Source: Symbiodinium natans (taxonomy: Eukaryota > Sar > Dinophyceae > Suessiales > Symbiodiniaceae). From it: DNA of 64,000 nt. The stretch's first letter is position 1. Every line of letters begins with the position of its first letter. The notes beneath the pieces were generated by a model. The model searched no databases. It saw nothing but the letters and a program-made list of their open reading frames with translations, and was not told where the DNA came from. The stretch is taken from NCBI GenBank assembly GCA_905221605.1, contig CAJNDS010002161.1, positions 392,033 through 456,032 on the forward strand, given 5' to 3'. Positions 26,481 through 39,700 of the stretch are shown here, in pieces. The position numbers and the translations under genes are program-made.

Positions 26481-29400
26481 TCTCTCTCTCCCTCCCTCTC
26501 TCTCTCTCTCCCTAAACCCTAAACCCTAAACCCTAAACCCTAAACCCGAAACCCGAAACCCTAAACCCTAAACCCTAAACCCTAAACCCTAAACCCTAAA
26601 CCCCAGACCCTAAACCCTAAACCCTAAACCCTAAACCCTAAACCCTAAACCCTAACCCTAACCGAAACCCTAAACCCTAAACCGCGTAAACCCTATAGCC
26701 TCAACCCTAAACCCTAAAGTCTAAACCCTAAACTCTAGGGGTTTGGTTTAGCCGCAGTCCGATCCGCAGTGCCTCCGATGTTGTTGTCACCCCACAAGAT
26801 CGCTGCCAAGTCGTCGTCGCTGTCAGCTCCGCCCTTCGCCTTGGACTTGCTTAAGACGATGTCCTGACCGTCAGACGCTGCAGCTGAAGAGGCCACATTG
26901 ACGGACTTCTCGAGAGAAGAAAAAGCCAGGCATGGATCAGGGCCATCGGCGTCCTCGCTGTCAGCCACAGACACACTTTGGCGAGCCTTCTTTGACGAGT
27001 TGGTCGAAACCTCGATGCATCCGATGGCCCATTCCTTCAGCACAGCTCCTCGGACTTGCTTCCCCATGTGAGGCACACTCTGCAACTTCTTTGGCACAGG
27101 TTTCCCATGATCCTTGAGAAGCGCCACGGGCCACAAATACCCGAGTATCTGCTTCGTCTCCAAGCCTGACTCGGACACAGCCGCCACGGACGTGGCACGT
27201 TTCCGAGCTCGTCGCTGACCTTGTCGTCTGGCTGACTCCCACGGAAGCAGGCCACTCATGTACTCGGCATGGTTGTCATCGTCCTCGAGGAGGGAGTACC
27301 GTTCTTCGCTGGAAAGCTTCGAGTAGGCGTCAGAATTGGACATGAAACTGAAGCACGGCTTGCATTGGGCAGCACCTGGAACTCGGCGCTTCAGCAAGTC
27401 TCCCTCGGCTGGACCCTGAACGATGGGGTTTGGGGTGGTCAAGAAAGACCGCCTGCAAGTTTTGCAGGTCGGGGGCCCCGTCTTGCCAGACGCCGATGCC
27501 ATGCGAGTCAGGTCTGGGAGTGGGAGAGGGCAAGAAAGCTGAAACGTTTGACCCTGCAAGTTCTGCAAGACATTCCTGTGTTCCGACAACAAGCTGTCAG
27601 GGCACGACTAGCTCAAATGCAAGCAATCTGACTTCAGACCATTGTGTGAAGCTCAAAAAAAGCTTGATGCTCTCTGCTGTTCAGGCTTTTGCTTAAGGTT
27701 TTCGGCTTGTGGAGCACCAGATTCTGCACGAAAAGTTAACTCTTGGGGGGCCCCGGTTAGCGGTTAACTTCCAGGCCGAAATTAAGGGTTAACTGTGCTC
27801 CCCCCCTAGGTTTTGAGCGGTTAACCCTTAATTCTGGCCCCTGGTTAACTCCTAACTGGGCCCCCCCTAAGGGTTAACTGGTCGATGCAACTCGTGGTCA
27901 CACTGGTCACACCGATGCCCTTTTCGACTCGTTCTGCAAACAAATTCAGGCGCGAACCTTCATGCCAATGGACCTTCTCAACTCCAGACTTAGGCGGGCA
28001 TGGCTGTCAGGCGACTCCTTGTGAGCCACACGGAGCCATTGCAAAAGTAAGTCGGAGTGATGCGTGTTGCTGATCCAGCACTCACATTTTTTGTGTTTCC
28101 TGCACACAGCTCTGAGTGACTCTTGCCCTGTTGCATGTTTCACTAGCAGATTGGCAGCACCTAACTCCTCCACCACACCTCGAAACACTCGGCGAACCGT
28201 GCAGAAAGTGGTACCATGACCACCGTACTTGACTTCAACCCGGCTGCCATCTACCTCGGTCGACAGCAACTGCCAGTCATGCACCACGCCAGAGCTGCCA
28301 GCTGCTGCCGCTCTGCTCACTGGTTCAGACGGCCCTGGTCGTCCAACATCTGCTGAAGCTGCTGAACCAGATGCCGGAGCTGATGAAATTCCAGTGGAGC
28401 AAGCGGCACCGTGTTCCTGTTCTTCAACGTCACAGTCAACGTGGCACTCCTCAAGAATGTCACTGTCTGAGTCTGCAGACGCGCGGGTCGACATCCAAGT
28501 TTGCTCAGGGACCTCTATGGCGCTGCAGACCTCCACAGCCTTCTTGAGTTCTGCAATTTGTTTTGGCCCGAGAATAGCCTGCAGCTGTGGGTCATCCAGG
28601 ATGTCCTGTCAAATGACTCCAACAGCTAAAAGAAACAAACCTTTGTTACAGCCCTAGACCCTTGGCCCTGGACCCATGGACATTGCTAACGAGAATCTGT
28701 CTCGTTGGCAACAGTTTCTTGGACATCACCTTCTTCACCAGGCGGCTGCATAGAGGTCCGTCTTGTCCTCCTCCTCTTTGTGGGCGGGAGATCTGGGCCG
28801 GCACCATCGTCCAGCAAGGACAGAAAATCCACACCGTCGCCGGCGCGTGCATCGTCATACTCTTCGGGCTGTCCAGGCTCCATGAGTGGCTCCCCTGCAA
28901 CCTCTGAGTCATCCTGCCCTGCATCGCCATCCACAGTCACCACGGCTTGCTGGAAGCTAGTGTCCAACCCTGTCACTCGAACCTGCTTTGGGCTGATGTC
29001 TTGGAACAGCAACTTGTTGATTACCACTGTGCTGGGAGACATGTTCTCGTCGTCGAACAGACTGAGCAAATGAAAGGCGAATGCGTCTGAGAGAAGCGTC
29101 TGCAAACGACCTACCCGCCTTTCACCAGCAGGGACAGGCAAGTAGTCCTTCTGGCAATCCACATACTTCTCAAAAGCCAGGTCGAGCAGCATATTGTCAA
29201 ACCTCCCTGGCCCAGCCCCAAACTGAAAGGGCTCGGAAATTTCAGCGAGAACGAAAACCTGATCTGCCTTCAATGCTCCTGCTCTGGAAGAGACAGCAGT
29301 GAGCCAAGCATATTGCCGGACCACATGTCGTCTAGGCCTGGCAGAAGAGAACACTTCGAAAGCCAGCAGCACATCTGCTTGCACGGTAGCTGTCGGAGAA

Positions 29401-32400
29401 GCGTAGAGCCCGACGATCTCCAGGAAAGCCGCCAACAAGTTCCTGTGCAACTGAATGCCTGGCAGACGAGGCTGCTCGTGCAGTAAAGTTATAGGCATTA
29501 GGGCTTGGCCTGTTTAGGGTTTAGGGTCTTGGGGTGATCGAAGCTAGCAGCTACCTGGTCTCGGGGTCTGAGTATCATCACAAAGTCCAATCAGACAGGA
29601 AACGTTCCACTTCTCCAGTGTTGCGACACTGGCAACCGCAGAAGCCCTCGTACACGACCTTCTTGGGAAATCGGTCGGCGTCCGGCGGGCGAGCCATTCT
29701 TTCCATCTCCCGATCGAAATGAAGCTCGGCCTGTTTGGCAGTGATGCCCTTCGCCCGCTGCGCTCGTGCTATGCTTTCCAGAATCTCTTCCGAGACAGGA
29801 TAGTCATGCTTGGCTAACTGAAATTTGCTTCTCGCAGGCTCGCCACCCGAATACGGTGAGACCAATGCTTTCAGATCTCTTGTTTCGAGGAGCCGTTGCA
29901 AAGGCATCGCGTTCAGAAGCTTCGGCGCAAAGGGCTGCCCGTGCAGGGCACGAACATCTTGTGAGTCAGAAATGGCAGGCTGGGCTATGACTTGGTGCTG
30001 TGCTCTTTGCAATTTGGCATCTTGCTTGGTGGCCTGGGCCATCGCCTCATAGATTTGCTTCTGCTCAGCTGGCAGCTCTCTCCAAGCATCGCGAACCTGA
30101 TCCCACACTGCTCTCGTCACCGGGTTCACAGCCCCACCGAACTGCTGTTGTCGCAGCCACTCAGCACGATACAGTTCCAAGGCCGACTTGCCCTTGGCTC
30201 TTCGGCGGGTCTTGTCCTTCACTGTCAAGTCCCCCGCTGGTACCTGGATGTCTGCAACCTTTTCTTTAGCGGAGGCAGGCCACGTGTGCTGTCGTGCTTG
30301 ACGAGCTATGAGGTAAGAATCCGAGTTGATGAACTTAGCCGCTATAGTGCTGAATCCGCTCTCGGCATTCTGCCGGTTAGCGGCATGCTTGACCTCCACA
30401 TCAGCAACACTCAGCTGCAACGTGGATGCATAGAAATGCATGATTCTTTTCCAACGCTTGCTGAGCAGGTCCTCTGCAGTCACTTCTCGGGCCTTCAAGG
30501 CTCGTGCCAGGCCTGGAGTTACACAACAGGCACGCTTTCTGCTCCACGACGCCAGAAATGAAGACAATACCTCGGGGCAAGCTTGCTCATCACCAACGAC
30601 AGCCACTAGAAAAGCATCTCCGAGAAGATACTCAAAGTGACGACGATATTGCCAAGCCGATGCATGGAGCAACACTCTCCTGATTTCACGAACCAGATGT
30701 GGCTCGCAAAGGCAGAAGCGAGCAAAGGTGTCATACCCCCAGGTCGACCACAACAATCGCATTCGCCCAGCTCCAGTTTCTGAGGACAGCAGCAGGCTGT
30801 AGTGTTGCAACATGCTCGTCAACACACTGCTGCGGGGGTCCAGCAGGCAATACAACGGCGGTCGCTTGCCTGGACTCAAGCTCTGGCCCAAACATTTCAG
30901 CCAGTACCATGTAAGCACACGGTTTGGCTCTATTGCAACCGTCAACAGGCTCAGGGCCCATTTCTCGTGCCTGTTCTGCAAGAACGACATGGATGTTTGA
31001 AGACGGCGGCCATTGACAACATGGAAGGATAGGGTTTCAACTAGCCGAGGGTCAACATTGTCTACATCCTCGTCATACTCTTTGAAGACCATTTCGCCAA
31101 ATGCATCTTGAAAGACATGCTCCAACCAATTGTGCACCACAGCCCCCGCCAGACAAAAGTCTAGAGGGGAGAAAAGCTTTGTCCATTTGCTGAGAGTCGG
31201 TACGGATGGTAGTGCTGCAAGAAAGAGGTCGAGTAGTGCGTCCGAGCATTTTCTCACAGCAGTGGCCCTGTCAGCACAATGCCTTTGGGCAAGAGGCAGG
31301 GATTCGCTGGAGCAGATATGGCAAGGCTCACCTGACACATCATCGCCGTTCCACATGTCTAAGAAAGCTCTGGCCTTACGATCAAAAGCAGACTCGCTAT
31401 CGTCGTCAGCCGGCTCCAGCACATAATTTTCGACTTTCGAACTATGCCGGTCAAGCTTCTTCCACATGCGAAGGTAGTCGATGAGCTCACAAATTGCTGC
31501 ATGTGGCTGCACGTGCTCCGAAGGGTTTGACGCCATGACATCTGTGCGAAATCGCAAAGTTCGATCAACCCAAACTTGCACTGCTTGCCGAATGCGCATC
31601 CAGTACCCCAGGTTGCGAACAAACACGGTCATTCCGTAGATTCTGTTCAACAACGTGGGGCTGATGATCGCCAGAAGTGAAGCATTGTTGAGCTGGACAG
31701 CATGGTTCATGCACCTGCAATGTGTGAACAACAGCGGATGCCCACCCCGTCCTGCCACATTGCTTTTCGCCTGCTGAACCAAGTGAGCCAGCAGTCGCAT
31801 GTTGCTGCTTGCGCCATCTGTCTCTGCCAAGTCCATGTTCTCGTGAGCATGTTGCCTTAAGAGGCCCACCAGCCCATTGATGCATTTGTATGCTGGGTGA
31901 TGGAACAAACTGTAGTATTGATGCTCTGCTCCAGTCGCTAACAGGCTCACCGGTGGCAAAACCAAACGAATGACTACAGAGGACCCGTCCTCCCAGGCAA
32001 GCACCAGCCGTACACGAAGGACTAAGACCTGCCAGCTGCTCCGCACTCGCTGCGAGGATTTGTCTGCATTCATTGTACACAACAATTGCGTTTCGTCCCA
32101 TTTGAAATGCTTCAAACACAACGATGGCGGCTTCTCGCTGCACCAAGACACGAGCTTCGCTACGAACAATGCTTGATTGTTCATGAACGCTGAGCTCGTC
32201 ATGACTTGCATGTGTTTTACTGTGGACCGTGCAACATCCAGATGCTGAGCCAATGCACTGTTGCGACATATCCGGCCATATGAAGCTTCCAAGAAAGAAT
32301 GCCACGCCAGCTTTCGTTTGTAGCGATTGCCCCTTTGACTAGGCCTCATCACCTGCAGGGCAACACCAACGGCCTTGCTGGAGCGATCAATGCGAAGCTG

Positions 32401-33682
32401 AAGGACACGAGACTCGTGAATGAAATGGCTGTCCCTCAACAGCTCAGCCACCGATTCCGAAAAATTTTCCACTCGTCTGGCAAATTTGATGGAACCTTAC
32501 AGTTTGCAAGGACGGTGACCTTTGGGCTGCAGGGCTTACTTAGACTTTGACTGCTCAGGGCGATGGGGCCTTTGAGAGTACATGATTTCAGGGTTCTCCC
32601 CGCCAACAAACCCTAAACCCTGAGTGATTACAGAAGAAACAGTAATTCAAAAAAGGTACGCATGTGACAGGCAAGCAGTGCTCGTTCAGCATACAGACCA
32701 TGTCTGCCCTTGCCCACTCGCCCCTTCAAAGAAGGAAAAACTGCACGACGTTGAAAGTCACCCTGGCTGGTGGTTCGCGGGAAATTCTGCACTGCAACTA
32801 ATTTGTCGGACTCCTGTTGCTGCAAAGCCGTCTCGTCGCTCACTGCAACCTCTGTGTCGCTCTCCAGCAAAGACAGAAAATCCATCACGCAATTGAGAGA
32901 GGTTTCTCGAATTCTGAGAAAGGATATGTCGAGCATATAGACTCACAACCCTAAATCCTAAACCCTAAACCTGGAAAGTTGCTCAAGGATGTACGGCTAG
33001 GTTGTTGCTGCTGCAATCTACAATTGAAGGACCTGAAACCCTTCCCCATGTCTCGAGCAGCATCGACGGAGACCTGCACCTTCGCAGCATGAGGGCCTCC
33101 ATTGGTCCAACGGACCCTGAAGCAGAGAAGTTGGCCGAGACTTCTAGGGGTTAATCGGGCAAAAGTTAAGGGTTAAGTGGGCCAAGGCTTAAGGGTTAAC
33201 TGGGCAAGGACTAAGAGTTAAGTGGGTCAAGACTTAGGGGTTAAGGAAAGCCGGACTAGACCAACAGGAATCCTGTAAAGACACCTATGCCAAACGTGCT
33301 AGACAAGACATCCAACCTATAAACCCTGAGACCTAAACCCTAAACACCCTGAAACCCGATGCCCTAAACTCATACTTTTCTAACACGCCCCTACAGACTG
33401 GTGGCTTTTTTGTCCCGAAATCCAAGGCAGAGAGGCCCCCCCAGCCCCGACCCAACACAAGCACCTCCGGAGTCCTAGGGCTGAGGAGGGTGCGGGCTTT
33501 TTGCGTCTGAGGGTTTGAGGGTACACATGCATCTCGAAGAGATGTGCATGTGTATGTATATATATATATATATACACGTACGTATATACACATAGATATG
33601 CATACCCATGTACACATGCAAACATACATACGTACATACACACAAACATACATACATACACATACATACATACATACATACA

Positions 33683-33715
<33 letters not shown>

Positions 33716-36700
33716 GTACAAATGTATAGCCTCACTGCAAAGTGTGGCATCCCTCCTGGTCCACCTGCTTGCTGGGAGGCGTTGCTTCACCGCGGTCACC
33801 GAGTCCCACTGACAGAAAGACGATGACGGGAATGAGGAACCAGATGCAGAAGCAAGCGGCGGCTTGCCAGATGTTCGACTGAAGCGAGGCAATAAGCTTA
33901 CCCCTACCTTGGAGTAGAATCTGGGAAAAAAGTACATACTTTTTAGGCATAAGTAGCTACCATAGGAACCCAGAACCCAAAAAAGTATTAAAGTGTAGTA
34001 CTCCAAAACCCAGTTACAGAGGCTTTAGGGGACTTTAGGGACTGTAGGGGGCTTTGGGGGCTTCAAGGGCTTTAGGGACTTTAGGGGCTTCAGGAACTTT
34101 AGGACTTTTAGGGTTTAAGGCACATGCTCAACTGAAGCGATGGGTGGCGGAAGATTTACGGAGGCTTTCTAGGATTCTCTGCGTAAGTTCATGAGAATTC
34201 CCTCTCACATTCAGTCAATGTAAATCAAATTCTTATATTCTCATTTTGAAGAAATATCTACCAATATTTCTTCTTCATGGTGACACTAGTATATAGAAAA
34301 GAAAACATAGAACTTATTTATCAAACCTGTCGATATAGTTGTTCAATCAGAAATATTTGTAGCCAATATTCTATCGATTTATTCATGATGTATATGCATG
34401 TTTGGAGGCTCCTCATCTTAACGGGTTTATGTTACTGGCATTTGGGGGTTCAAGTTTCAAGTGCACACTGTGAGCAGATCCATGCCCGCTGCCTTCTAGT
34501 AATGGAGTGCCCTTGCTGCCCCCGCCCTTCCCGCTCCCCCCGCCCTCCCCGCTGCCCCTAGTTCTGGAGTGTTTTCAGGGCTCCAGTCCACCCGCTGCCC
34601 TCTAGTAATGGAGTGCGAGCTACAGAAGTATATTTATGTGGAAGACTTGCTCGAAAGGGAGTTCCGAAAGTGGATGCTTGTAAGCTGCTGGAATTGGTTG
34701 GGTGGAGTCCGATATCGGCCAATGCAACCAGATAAAATGCGTGAGGCTTGGACGCTGGCACAGAGGTCTCCGCCGTGCGTGCAGAAACTGCGGTTGGTGG
34801 GAGTGGGAATGCCACCAGGTGAAGCCCCCAAACAATGGTTCTCAACGTCGGTCAAAGCCTCCAAAGAGGGGGAGACGGAACGGGAAGAAAAGAAATAGAG
34901 ATTCGAGATTGATTCTAAAACCTTCTCCACTAATCCCAAATTTTTCCGGTAGAGACAATTATAATTATAATAATTATGCTAATCAATACATAATATCATT
35001 ATGACGCTCGTATTTGGATTTATTTAGTTTCAGATTTAGGCTTTTAGGTGTTGCAATTTCAAGTGGTTCCTGTTGCGGGCTTGTTCGCAAAATGTGATGT
35101 GCTGCGCCAATATATTAAGGTTTAGGAACGGGGACACGCGCTCCGAATTTTTTTGGCTGCGCGGGCCGCGGGCTATACATGCGGGTGCCAGCGCTGCGGC
35201 GCGATGCGATTAAAGGCGGGCTGGTAGCCGCCGATTCTTTCAGCAGCAGCAGCCGCAGCGGCTTTCTTGGCCTTCGCCGCCAAGCGCTCGAACTGCTGCT
35301 CGCTGGGACCTGGAAAACAATTGGGTTTTGGGTAGCTCCTCCTATCACATAGGGGTGCCCAACCCGAACCTCCTAAAAAATCCTGAACCCTAAACTGGTG
35401 CAGCTTGGAGCCTTCCACATGTTATATGTCAGAGGTAAATTGTACAAATAAATAAATAAATAAACAAATAAATAGATAAATAAATAAATTATATATATAT
35501 AAATAAATAAACAAATAAATAGATAAATACATAAATTATATATATATATATATAAATCATTTAGATATGTCTGTGTGTGTGTGTGTTTAATCTACGTATG
35601 ATGGCCCTTCGTCAAACCGACGCAGTGAGGAAGGAGCCTCCCGTGGGGCTCAGACCTCCAGAGGTCTTACTCCAATCGGCGTCGCCAACCTAAAAGTTTT
35701 TTGATTTCGTGTCCTACGCTGAGTCTCATGGTGGTTCTCGTAGTTCCCAAGGTTGAATATAACTAGAGGTCTTTGCACACACACACACACACCGCCCTCA
35801 ATTGAAGGAGGGTGGGTGGCAAGATATTTTCAGTGACACTGTGTCCGAGTGGTTAAGGAGATGGACTAGAAATCCATTGGGCTCTGCCCGCAGGGGTTCG
35901 AATCCCCTCGGTGTCGAATTTGTGGATTTCTACATTGGTGGTGTTACATGGTGCCAGGGTGAGTCAGGCTGGTGCCTGGACATGGCTTCAGTCCATGGGG
36001 CATGGGGACATGCAGGGGCTCGATTCCCCCTCTCTGGCGTTTTGACTTTTGTTTTTTGTTAAAAACATGCGCCGGTGGAACACCCCTGGTGTCATTGACT
36101 TTGCTGTCATCCGTCAGGGTGACGCCCGTTTTGTCACCGATGCGCGTGCTCTACCCCACGTGGAAACCAGCGACCTACTTTCATTGGCATGCAAACGCGT
36201 GTCCTGCACTCGGGCTCACTGGGCCGCCCTATTCCTATGCGTACCGGGGTCAGGCAAGGCTCGGTATTGTATCTGTTTTTTTACACGCTTTCTCGCTGAA
36301 TGGCGCCGCCGCTGCCGTGCTCAGGTGGGTTTCACGGCGCGCGCAGCGTGACACCGTTTTCATCTCTGACATCATGTATGCCGAGGAGACCTTATTGGTT
36401 GATGCCGATTGGGACCGCTTCTGCTTCTCTGCACAAACTCTAGATACGGTTTTAGGGGAGTTCGGAGTGGACTTAAATACTTCCAAGACGGAATGGCTGA
36501 TGGTGCCTGGGTGTGACCGCTTCCCGGGCCTTGCGCCGCTACCGGGCGAGACAACTTTTTATAAGAGGACAGCCCATACCACGCACGCATGTTTTCAAGC
36601 ACCTGCGCTCTCTTGTCGGTGCTTGGTGTTGATGCTGATGTTCAGCGCCGTATCGGCCTTGCAAAGAATAACAGCTCATCACCATAGGTCTGGAAACCTA

Positions 36701-39700
36701 GTTTAGAATGTTTTTTAGTTTTTACATGATTTTGCGTGCACATGCAGGGGAAAATGCAGTGTCTGCCGCGCGCAAGAAAAGGAGAGAGAAAAAAAACATG
36801 GAGCACTTCAAACGGCTCCCCGAAAAAAATGGGATCTTCGTCCCTAGAGGTAAAGGAGAGACAAGTACAGACTTTAGAGATTCAGGGTTCAACCACAATG
36901 AGTCCAGCAGTATCAATACCCAACAAAAAACACTAAATGTAGCAGCAGAAGGATTAAAAATGCAAAGGTGGAGCTCTTCAAATGGCTCGCAACTATGAGC
37001 GCCTCAAATGGCTCATGACAAGATGAGGGCGATGAAGAGTGTGTATTTTATTTAATGTAGAGACAAAAGTAGTCTTGAATGAGACGGCTACGTCAAGAAC
37101 CCGGCTCGGAACAACACTCAAAGATCCTTGCCATTGCCCTTGTAAACTTTTTCATCCACCCTCCAATAGCCTGGCTTAGCCAGACTATTGTCGGGCGGTG
37201 AGTGCTCCTTAGGAGGCACCCAACTAACTCGGCACGTCCACACCTCGCCTTCAGCGACCATGTGGTCTCGCTGCCGCAAAAAACACTTGCCGTACTCGGG
37301 CTTCATCTCGCAGTGCGCTTTGACACCGCAGTTCTGGTGGCCGTACCACTTATTAGGCTTGCTAGGCGAACTATAATAAGAGGTAACGGCACCGAACTTG
37401 ACTAAAGAAAGGGGGCGTCCAGCATCAGCTTCCTGCACAGGAAGTTAGCAGCTAGTCGCAATAACTCACGTGTGCTGAGTTCGAACGCAGCCGCCTGCTT
37501 CCTCTCCAATGCACGACGTTCTCTGCCGGCCTTATTCCCGAATGCTCCGCAGAAGCGTTCCCGTTGCGGAGATGGTAATTGTTTTTCAAGCAAGTTGTGA
37601 AAGGGCAATGTCCCGCTGACGCGTTGGCTCAAGGATGGCCACACGCTGTCGCTGCAAAAAGTTAGAGCGCCCGGGGTTGGGGTGTAGGAACTGTGGGTTT
37701 CCTTCCCCTTCCCTCTTGCTAAACCTGAATCCTTTTTTGGTGTGGTTCGGTTCAGGGAGTTCATTTAGGCAACTGAGGGTTGATACCTTTGTTTGTCCCC
37801 TTTCGGTTGCCTCCGTACCCGTTTTAAAGTTGGGGGTTAGGAGGTGTGTCCGCCAGCCGTGGCGTTCCCGCGGCGTTCCGAATCCGTCAAACAAGGGGGG
37901 AGTCCACAGGACGCGCGCTTGCGCGGCGTTCCCGCAGCGTTCCGAATCCCTCCTTTTTGATGTTTGTGCTGCTTGGGGTCGAGGCTGGTGTAATTTGAAG
38001 TAAGTGTTGCAAAATCTCAAAGTTCCTGAGGACGAAGCGAGTCAGCCTTGCGCTTCAGCGTCAAGCCCTCCGCGGACCTTCAGACGAAGAACTCACCAGG
38101 TTCCTTCTCTGGGATTGTTATCAATTTCGTTGAACACAAAAAGAATTAGCTCGGCATTAAGGCTTCAGCGCTTGGTCCGGCTTGAGGACTGACCTTCAAG
38201 TAAAGACATTGCTAGCGCTTGACTGTCTAGTTAGGCTAGGGCGGCCACTTTTCCTCCTTCTTCTCCGTGGCAGCCTCTGGCCTTAAAGCTAAAGACATTG
38301 ACAGCAACTGTCTGTCCAGTTAGGCTAGGGCGGCCACACGCGCTCGCAATTCTCGGCCGGCTCTTGCCTACTAGTACGTACCACGTGGCATGATTTTGAA
38401 GGATTGACGCGGTGGCAAGGTGCTGAGAGGCAAGCTGCGGCTTCTGCGCCTTGTACTTTGGCGCAAGGCCAAGTGAGGCGCGCTGCGCCGTGCGCTGGTT
38501 ACCCGTTTTACGGGTAGAACCTTGCAAAAAGTACGCGCAGCTACTTGTATCTTCACAAAAAAAAGGCACTAAACCTGAGAAGCACACCACGCTGTAAGCC
38601 ACGGCCCATGGCGTCGGAGTTGGAAGCTGGGGAGCACTTGGGCAGCTCAAGCACGTATGGCCTCTTGCCACTTGTCGCGCGCAGTCAAAGCCGCCATTTT
38701 GCGCAGCTGTGTAGCGCCTGTACTTTTGTAAGGGTCCGAATCCTGGACGGGGGGGGGGGGGGGGGGGGGGGGGGGGGAATGGGTGGTCATTCTTGTGTTT
38801 TTCTCGTGTTTTTCACGTTTTTTTTTCGTGTTTTTTCGTGTTTTTTTTTCGTGTTTTTTCGTATTTTTCTCGTATTTTTCTCGTATTTTTCTCGTATATT
38901 TCTTGTGTTTTTTTCGTGTTTTTTTTTTCGTGTTTTTTTTCGTATTTTCCTCGTGTTTTTCTCGGATTTTTTTCTTGTGTTTTTCTTGTATTTCAAAAAA
39001 TACAAGCAGTGGGGGGCAGGGGGAGGGGCGGGGGGGGGGGGGGGGGGGGGGCGGGGGCAATGGGGGGGGGGGGGGGCAAGGGGCGGGGGGCGGGCGGGGC
39101 GGGGGTGGGCGGTCATTTTTGTGTTTTTCTCGTGTTTTTTTTCGTAGTTTTTTCGTGTTTTTTTCGTGTTTTTCTCGTATTGTTCTCGTATATTTCTTGT
39201 GTTTTTTAGTGTTTTTTTTTTTTTGTGTTTTTCTCGTTTTTTTCGTGTTTTTCTCGCATTTTTCTCGTGTTTTTCTTGTGTTTTTCTTGTATTTCAAAAA
39301 ACACAAGCAGTGGGGGGCAGGGGGAGGGGCGGGGGGGGGGGGGGGGAGGGCGGCGGGCGGGGGCATGGGGGGGGGGCGGGGGGCAAGGGGCGGGGGGGCG
39401 GGCGGGGCGGGGGTGGGCGGTCATTTTGGTGTTTTCTCGTGTTTGTTTTTCGTGTTTTTTAGTGTTTTTTTGGTGTTTTTCGTAATTGTTCTCGTGTTTT
39501 TATCGTGTTTTTCTTGTGTTTTTTTTTGTGTTTTTTGTGTTTTTTCTCGCGTTTTGTTCGTGTTTTTGTATCGTGTTTTTCTCGTATTTGTCTGGGAGGG
39601 AAGGGGGGCGTGGGGGCGTGTATATTTTCTTGTATGTGTGTCTCGTATTTTTCTTGTATTTCTTTTGTGTCTTTTTCGTTTTTTTTTCTTGTGTTTCTCT

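Noticed and set aside
33333-33750. Met-Tyr-Val-Cys repeat protein
   Set aside because: It is the CATA/TATG microsatellite.
34569-34898. 110-codon open frame on the plus strand
   Set aside because: Overlapping minus-strand frames are equally long, and it shows no domain, splice context or codon pattern.
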